DNA of 64,000 nucleotides from NCBI RefSeq assembly GCF_043195135.1, contig NZ_JBAFWP010000007.1. The stretch is one strand, 5' to 3'. Under the pieces are notes generated by a model, which did not search any database, had not been told where the DNA came from, and saw nothing but the letters and a program-made list of their open reading frames with translations. This DNA is from NCEH01 sp043195135 (lineage in GTDB: Bacteria > Pseudomonadota > Alphaproteobacteria > Rhizobiales > Xanthobacteraceae). Made by a program: the position numbers and the translations under genes. Of this stretch, positions 60,530-64,000 are shown piece by piece; the stretch's first letter is position 1, and the number at the start of each line of letters is the position of its first letter.

Positions 60530-61051
60530 TCAGCGTTTGGGAAACTTGGCGCGCAGCCGCGCGAGCACCACAGGCGGCACGAAGGCGGACACGTCCCCGC
60601 CCATGGACGCGATCTGCCGCACCAAGGTGGCGGTGATGGGGCGCACCCGGGGGGAAGCCGGCAGGAACACGGTCTGAATGTCCGGTGCGAGCGTGCCGTT
60701 CATGCCCGCCATCTGCATTTCGTAATCAAGGTCCGTACCGTCGCGCAGGCCGCGAATCAGCAGGCCGGCGCCGGTTTCCTGCGCCACGGTGACCACCAGC
60801 TTGTCGAAAGTGACCACGTCGAGGACCGCCCCTTCCTCGGCCGCCACCGGCCCGCACACCTCGCGCAGCATGTCGAGCCGCTCGGCCGGCGCGAACAGCG
60901 GCGTCTTTCCAGGGTGAATGCCGACGGCGAGCACCAGCCGATCGGCCAGACGGCACGCGGAGCGCACCACGTCCAGGTGCCCGTTGGTGGGCGGATCGAA
61001 CGAGCCGGCATAGATGGCGGCGCGGGTGGTGTGGGCTTGGTGGGCGCTCAT
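60530..61051 (-). CDS. coaD: Phosphopantetheine adenylyltransferase
   Basis: CoaD makes dephospho-CoA from 4'-phosphopantetheine and ATP, the fourth step of CoA synthesis. It has 173 residues from the ATG at 61049-61051. The nucleotide-binding motif is YAGSFDPPTNGHLDVVRSA, with LIRGLRDGTDLDYEMQMAG and PASPRVRPITATLVRQIASM also conserved. An ATG three codons upstream is possible. In relatives it often follows gyrA directly; here an SDR gene, an AraC gene and a LysE gene lie between. Confidence 0.95.
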   Translation of the reverse strand: MSAHQAHTTRAAIYAGSFDPPTNGHLDVVRSACRLADRLVLAVGIHPGKTPLFAPAERLDMLREVCGPVAAEEGAVLDVVTFDKLVVTVAQETGAGLLIRGLRDGTDLDYEMQMAGMNGTLAPDIQTVFLPASPRVRPITATLVRQIASMGGDVSAFVPPVVLARLRAKFPKR

Positions 61052-61139
61052 GGGGCGCAAGGGTTATCGCGCCGCGCGCCCACGCGCAATGGGGCGGCGC
61101 CGCGCGGCACCGCCCCTTAGGCTCACGGCGGGGACATCC

Positions 61140-61916
61140 TCACAGATGGATGCCACCCGACACCTCGATGCGCTGGCCGTTCACCCAGCGATTCTCTTCG
61201 GCCAGCAAGGCCGCGATCATGGGGCCGATATCGTCGGCCACGCCGACCCGGCCGAGCGCCGTCTCGCCGGCGATGACCGCGTTGACCTGCGCATTGTCGC
61301 GCACCATCCCGCCGCCGAAATCGGTCTCGATGGCACCGGGCGCGATGGTGTTGACGCGAATGCCACGCGCCCCCAGCTCCTTTGCCATGTAGCGGGTGAG
61401 CACCTCGATGCCGCCCTTCATGGCCGCATAGGCGGCAAAGCCCGGCATGGCGAAGCGGGCAAGACCGCTGGACAGATTAATGATGCGCCCGCCATCGGCC
61501 ATCAGCGGCATGAGCGACTGGGTGAGGAAGAAGGTGCCCTTCAGGTGGATGTTCACCAATTGGTCGAACATCTCTTCCGTCGTCTCCATGAAGGGGGCGT
61601 AGATGCCGATGCCCGCATTGTTGACCAGATAGTCGAACCGCTCGGCACCGAACGTCTCGGCCAATGCCCCCCGCACAGCCTCGGCGAAGGCGGGGAAGGT
61701 GGCGGCGCGACCCACATCCAATTGGAGCGCATGGGAGGTGCGGCCGAGGGCGGCAATCTCCGCACGCACCGCCTCGGCCTCGTCGGCACGGGAATGGTAG
61801 GTGAAGATCACGTCCACACCCCGGCGCGCGAGCGCAAGCGCCGTGCTGCGCCCAAGGCCGCGGCTGCCGCCGGTGACGAGGGCGATAGGGGCGGAAGAGC
61901 GGGTGACGTTGGTCAT
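61140..61916 (-). CDS. Short-chain dehydrogenase/reductase
   Basis: This 258-residue classical SDR uses NAD(P)H to reduce or oxidise a carbonyl or hydroxyl. The cofactor loop is IALVTGGSRGLGRSTALALA, and the later YLVNNAGIGIYAPFMET, RIINLSSGLARFAMPGFAAY (catalytic Ser and Tyr) and the Lys of AAMKGGIEVLTRYMAKE are present. The substrate is unknown. AAGGAGA precedes the ATG. An AraC gene is divergent from it, and the pair may be regulator and target. Confidence 0.93.
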   Translation of the reverse strand: MTNVTRSSAPIALVTGGSRGLGRSTALALARRGVDVIFTYHSRADEAEAVRAEIAALGRTSHALQLDVGRAATFPAFAEAVRGALAETFGAERFDYLVNNAGIGIYAPFMETTEEMFDQLVNIHLKGTFFLTQSLMPLMADGGRIINLSSGLARFAMPGFAAYAAMKGGIEVLTRYMAKELGARGIRVNTIAPGAIETDFGGGMVRDNAQVNAVIAGETALGRVGVADDIGPMIAALLAEENRWVNGQRIEVSGGIHL

Positions 61917-62121
61917 GGGAAAGGTCTCCTTCAGCGATGTGGCACCCTAGCGCACGGCCGCCCCGCACTCTTGCCGGATGCTGCTGAAGCCTTGCCCATT
62001 CCTCCAACCCTCTTCCCCCGCACGCGGGATGGACTATGGTGCCCCTGCCCGGCGCGGCGGCATCCGCCACAGCGCCGGGCCAACGGCTCGCGCGGGACGG
62101 ACCCCGCCAAGGGATGACGTG

Positions 62122-63075
62122 ATGAGCGAGGATCTGTGCGCTGCCGCTCGCCGTTTCACCACCGACCTCCAGGCGCCCGACGGGTTGCTTCTTTCGGAGG
62201 TGGAGGGCATCGGCTTTGCCTGCGCCCGCGCGCCCACACCTTATGTGCATGCCCTCTACCGGCCGCTGCTTTGCCTGGTTCTCCAAGGGGCGAAGGATGT
62301 GACCTCCGGACTCGACACCTGGTCGTTCAAGGCGGGGGAAACGCTGATCGTGGGCACGGACCTCGCCGTCGCCGGGCGCGTGCGGCAGGCGAGCCAGATG
62401 GAGCCCTATCTCGCCGTGGCGCTGGAAATCAACGTGGCGCTGCTGAAGGACCTCATGGGCGATATCGCGGCGGCGCCCCAGGCTCAGCCTGCGGCCCGCG
62501 TGGCGGTCGCGCAGACGCAGGCAGCGGTGCAGGACTGCGTCGCCCGCCTGGTGCGGCTCGTGGACATGCCGGATGCGCTCGCGGTGCTGCGCCACTCCAT
62601 TCTGCGTGAGCTGCATTACTGGCTGCTGCGCGGCCCCCACGGCCCCATGCTGCGGGAACTCAGCCTGCCGGACAGCCATGCCGCGCGCATTTCCCGGGCC
62701 GTGGCGCTGCTGCGGGCGGATTATGCTCGCCCGCTCCCGGTGGGGCGGCTCGCCGGGGCGGCGGGCATGAGCGTCTCGTCCTTCCACGCGCATTTCAAGG
62801 CGGTGACCTCGCTCTCGCCGCTGCAGTTCCAGAAGCGGCTGCGCCTTGTGGAGGCACGGAGGCGGCTGCATGGGGAAGGGGCGGCCATTGCCGAGGCCGC
62901 GTTCGACGTGGGCTATGAGAGCGTGTCCCACTTCACCCGCGACTACACCCGCCTGTTCGGCGCCCCGCCCCGCCGGGACCTGGAGGCCCTCGCCCTCAGC
63001 GACGGCCTGCCGCCAGCAGGATCGCGGCGCCCCCAGCCAGGATCACGGCCGACACTCGGTCCGCCAGTGCCGTAA
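62122..63075 (+). CDS. AraC-family regulator with AraC_N domain
   Basis: This 317-residue regulator has an N-terminal AraC_N cupin-like domain (about 30-170, with PLLCLVLQGAKDVTSGLDTW) and two C-terminal helix-turn-helix motifs: RPLPVGRLAGAAGMSVSSFH and FDVGYESVSHFTRDYTRLFG. It is divergent from the SDR gene across 205 bases. Its 3' end overlaps the convergent LysE gene by 80 bases, so the last ~26 residues, which are Pro/Arg-rich, share DNA with LysE. The longer frame from 61978 is not used. Confidence 0.88.
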   Translation: MSEDLCAAARRFTTDLQAPDGLLLSEVEGIGFACARAPTPYVHALYRPLLCLVLQGAKDVTSGLDTWSFKAGETLIVGTDLAVAGRVRQASQMEPYLAVALEINVALLKDLMGDIAAAPQAQPAARVAVAQTQAAVQDCVARLVRLVDMPDALAVLRHSILRELHYWLLRGPHGPMLRELSLPDSHAARISRAVALLRADYARPLPVGRLAGAAGMSVSSFHAHFKAVTSLSPLQFQKRLRLVEARRRLHGEGAAIAEAAFDVGYESVSHFTRDYTRLFGAPPRRDLEALALSDGLPPAGSRRPQPGSRPTLGPPVP

Positions 63076-63622
63076 AGCGGCCGGTGAGCGCCGTGCGAGC
63101 GCGATCGGCGGCGATGGCCCACAGCATGTCGCCCACCAGGGCGATCATCGCGAAGATGCCGGCCAGCAAAGCGATCTGGGGCACGGGATCGGCAGGATGG
63201 GTGACGAATTGCGGCAGGAAGGCCGCATGGAAAAGCAGCGTCTTGGGATTGGCGAAGGCAACGGCGAGGCCGCGCGCGAATGCCGCCCGGCCCGAGGGCG
63301 CCACCACGGCGCTGCCCCTTCCGGCGTTGCGCCATTGCAGCACCGCAAGCCAGGCGAGATAGGCGGCGCCGATATACCGCACGAGATCGAAATTGCGGGA
63401 GAACAGTTCCACAAGCCAGGCGAGGCCCGCAGCCACCACGGCGAGCTGGAGCACCAGGCCCACATTCACCCCGGCGGCCGAGAGCATGCCGGCCCGGCGC
63501 CCGTGCTTGAGCGCGGTGCCGACGATGAGCGCCACGTTCGGACCCGGCGTGGCGCCGAGCGCGATGCAGGCGAGCACGAAGAGGGCCAGATTCTCGGCCG
63601 AAATGAGCCCGGAGGCCGGCAT
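62996..63622 (-). CDS. LysE/RhtB-family amino acid exporter
   Basis: This 208-residue inner membrane protein has six helices of the LysE/RhtB efflux family. Near the start LALFVLACIALGATPGPNVA carries the GPN signature after the first helix. Later parts are GLAWLVELFSRNFDLVRYIG and GLAVAFANPKTLLFHAAFLP with the FxNPK motif. The cargo is an amino acid or a related amine. The ATG at 63620-63622 overlaps the last base of the gyrA stop (TGATG), so it may be translated by re-initiation. Its 3' end overlaps the AraC gene. Confidence 0.9.
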   Translation of the reverse strand: MPASGLISAENLALFVLACIALGATPGPNVALIVGTALKHGRRAGMLSAAGVNVGLVLQLAVVAAGLAWLVELFSRNFDLVRYIGAAYLAWLAVLQWRNAGRGSAVVAPSGRAAFARGLAVAFANPKTLLFHAAFLPQFVTHPADPVPQIALLAGIFAMIALVGDMLWAIAADRARTALTGRFTALADRVSAVILAGGAAILLAAGRR

Positions 63623-64000
63623 CAGGCGTCACCGCCCTCCGCCGGGCCGGCCTCGTCGGACGGGCCGTTATCCTCGCCCGGCTCGGCGGCGAGGCCGTTG
63701 GCCTCTTCATCCTCGCTGATGTGCTCCACCGAGACGACATGCTCATCGGCGGCCGTGTTGAACACGATCACGCCCTGGCTGGAGCGGCCGACGATGCGGA
63801 TGCCCTCCACCGGGCAGCGGATGAGCTGGCCGCCATTGGTCACCAGCATGATCTGGTCCGGATCCTTCACCGGGAAGGAGGCGACGAGCTTGCCATTGCG
63901 CTCGTTCACGGCCATGGCGACGATGCCTTTGCCGCCGCGGCCGGTGACGCGATATTCGTAGGACGAGGTGCGCTTGCCGTAGCCGTTTTCGGACAGGGTC
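63622..64000 (-). CDS. gyrA: DNA gyrase subunit A, C-terminal end (runs off the right edge)
   Basis: GyrA cuts and rejoins DNA in gyrase to add negative supercoils. Only the C-terminal ~125 residues are in the window. They belong to the beta-pinwheel that wraps DNA: SENGYGKRTSSYEYRVTGRG, VAMAVNERNGKLVASFPVK, DQIMLVTNGGQLIRCPVEG and IRIVGRSSQGVIVFNTAADE. The last ~30 residues are acidic (EEANGLAAEPGEDNGPSDE), as is usual. The stop overlaps the LysE start. The catalytic domain lies beyond the edge. Confidence 0.96.
   Translation of the reverse strand, partial: TLSENGYGKRTSSYEYRVTGRGGKGIVAMAVNERNGKLVASFPVKDPDQIMLVTNGGQLIRCPVEGIRIVGRSSQGVIVFNTAADEHVVSVEHISEDEEANGLAAEPGEDNGPSDEAGPAEGGDA

Overview
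The window is GC-rich (roughly two thirds G+C) chromosomal DNA of an alphaproteobacterium. The evidence is the gene order plsX-fabH-ihfA-merR with bamE diverging, tpiA/ppiD-trpE-trpG-trpD-trpC-moaC-moeA-lexA-comEC-gltX, PaaI thioesterase next to rplM-rpsI, and gyrA near coaD-ppiA-ppiB. The lexA promoter carries GAAC-N7-GAAC, the alphaproteobacterial SOS box. A hupTUV-hypF hydrogen-sensing cassette at the left edge points to a hydrogen-oxidising member of Hyphomicrobiales, perhaps Xanthobacteraceae. That family placement is inference. No transposase, integrase, phage gene, CRISPR array or rRNA was seen. The two tRNA genes are tRNA-Pro(GGG) and tRNA-Lys(UUU).

Layout. 1-4423 (minus): the start of hypF, the H2-sensing hydrogenase hupU/hupV and its histidine kinase hupT, all tightly coupled. 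4568-10485: a PhnP-like hydrolase, glycogen debranching glgX coupled to a long AI-2E-type membrane protein, and a ZIP-type metal transporter. 10676-17833: tRNA-Pro, an RlpA-like protein, then a minus-strand envelope and lipid block (cytochrome bc1 chaperone, YceD/DUF177, plsX, fabH, ihfA, merR) with bamE divergent. 17932-32093: tpiA, periplasmic folding factor ppiD, the tryptophan genes, a DUF2147 protein, moaC-moeA, lexA, comEC, gltX and tusA. 32164-38408: an M20 amidohydrolase, tRNA-Lys, a PAS-GGDEF cyclase, a soluble dual-PAS chemoreceptor with an FNR/FixK-like box upstream, and two exported proteins of uncertain role.

38541-50817: rpsI-rplM, a flavodoxin-fold reductase, thioesterase and enoyl-CoA hydratase, a Wzz-like protein with a degenerate kinase domain, DUF2842-ctaA, lrgAB with a divergent LysR gene, metY, a CoA-binding protein, tatD and a second LysR gene. 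50912-59294: a metallo-hydrolase, a perfect 16-bp parS-type palindrome, a GT39-type membrane glycosyltransferase, acylphosphatase, eipB, ridA, a glycerophosphodiesterase, DUF4424, a FemAB/GNAT protein and an orphan Anbu proteasome homologue. 59392-64000: ppiB-ppiA-coaD, then an SDR/AraC/LysE block that separates coaD from the 3' end of gyrA.

Most of the window is core metabolism and cell-envelope housekeeping with short intergenic gaps and many ATGA-type overlaps. The points most worth a second look are the parS palindrome, the FNR/FixK-like box before the chemoreceptor, the pseudokinase-like Wzz protein, the orphan Anbu, and the insertion between gyrA and coaD. I did not find a clear, wholly new multi-gene system.
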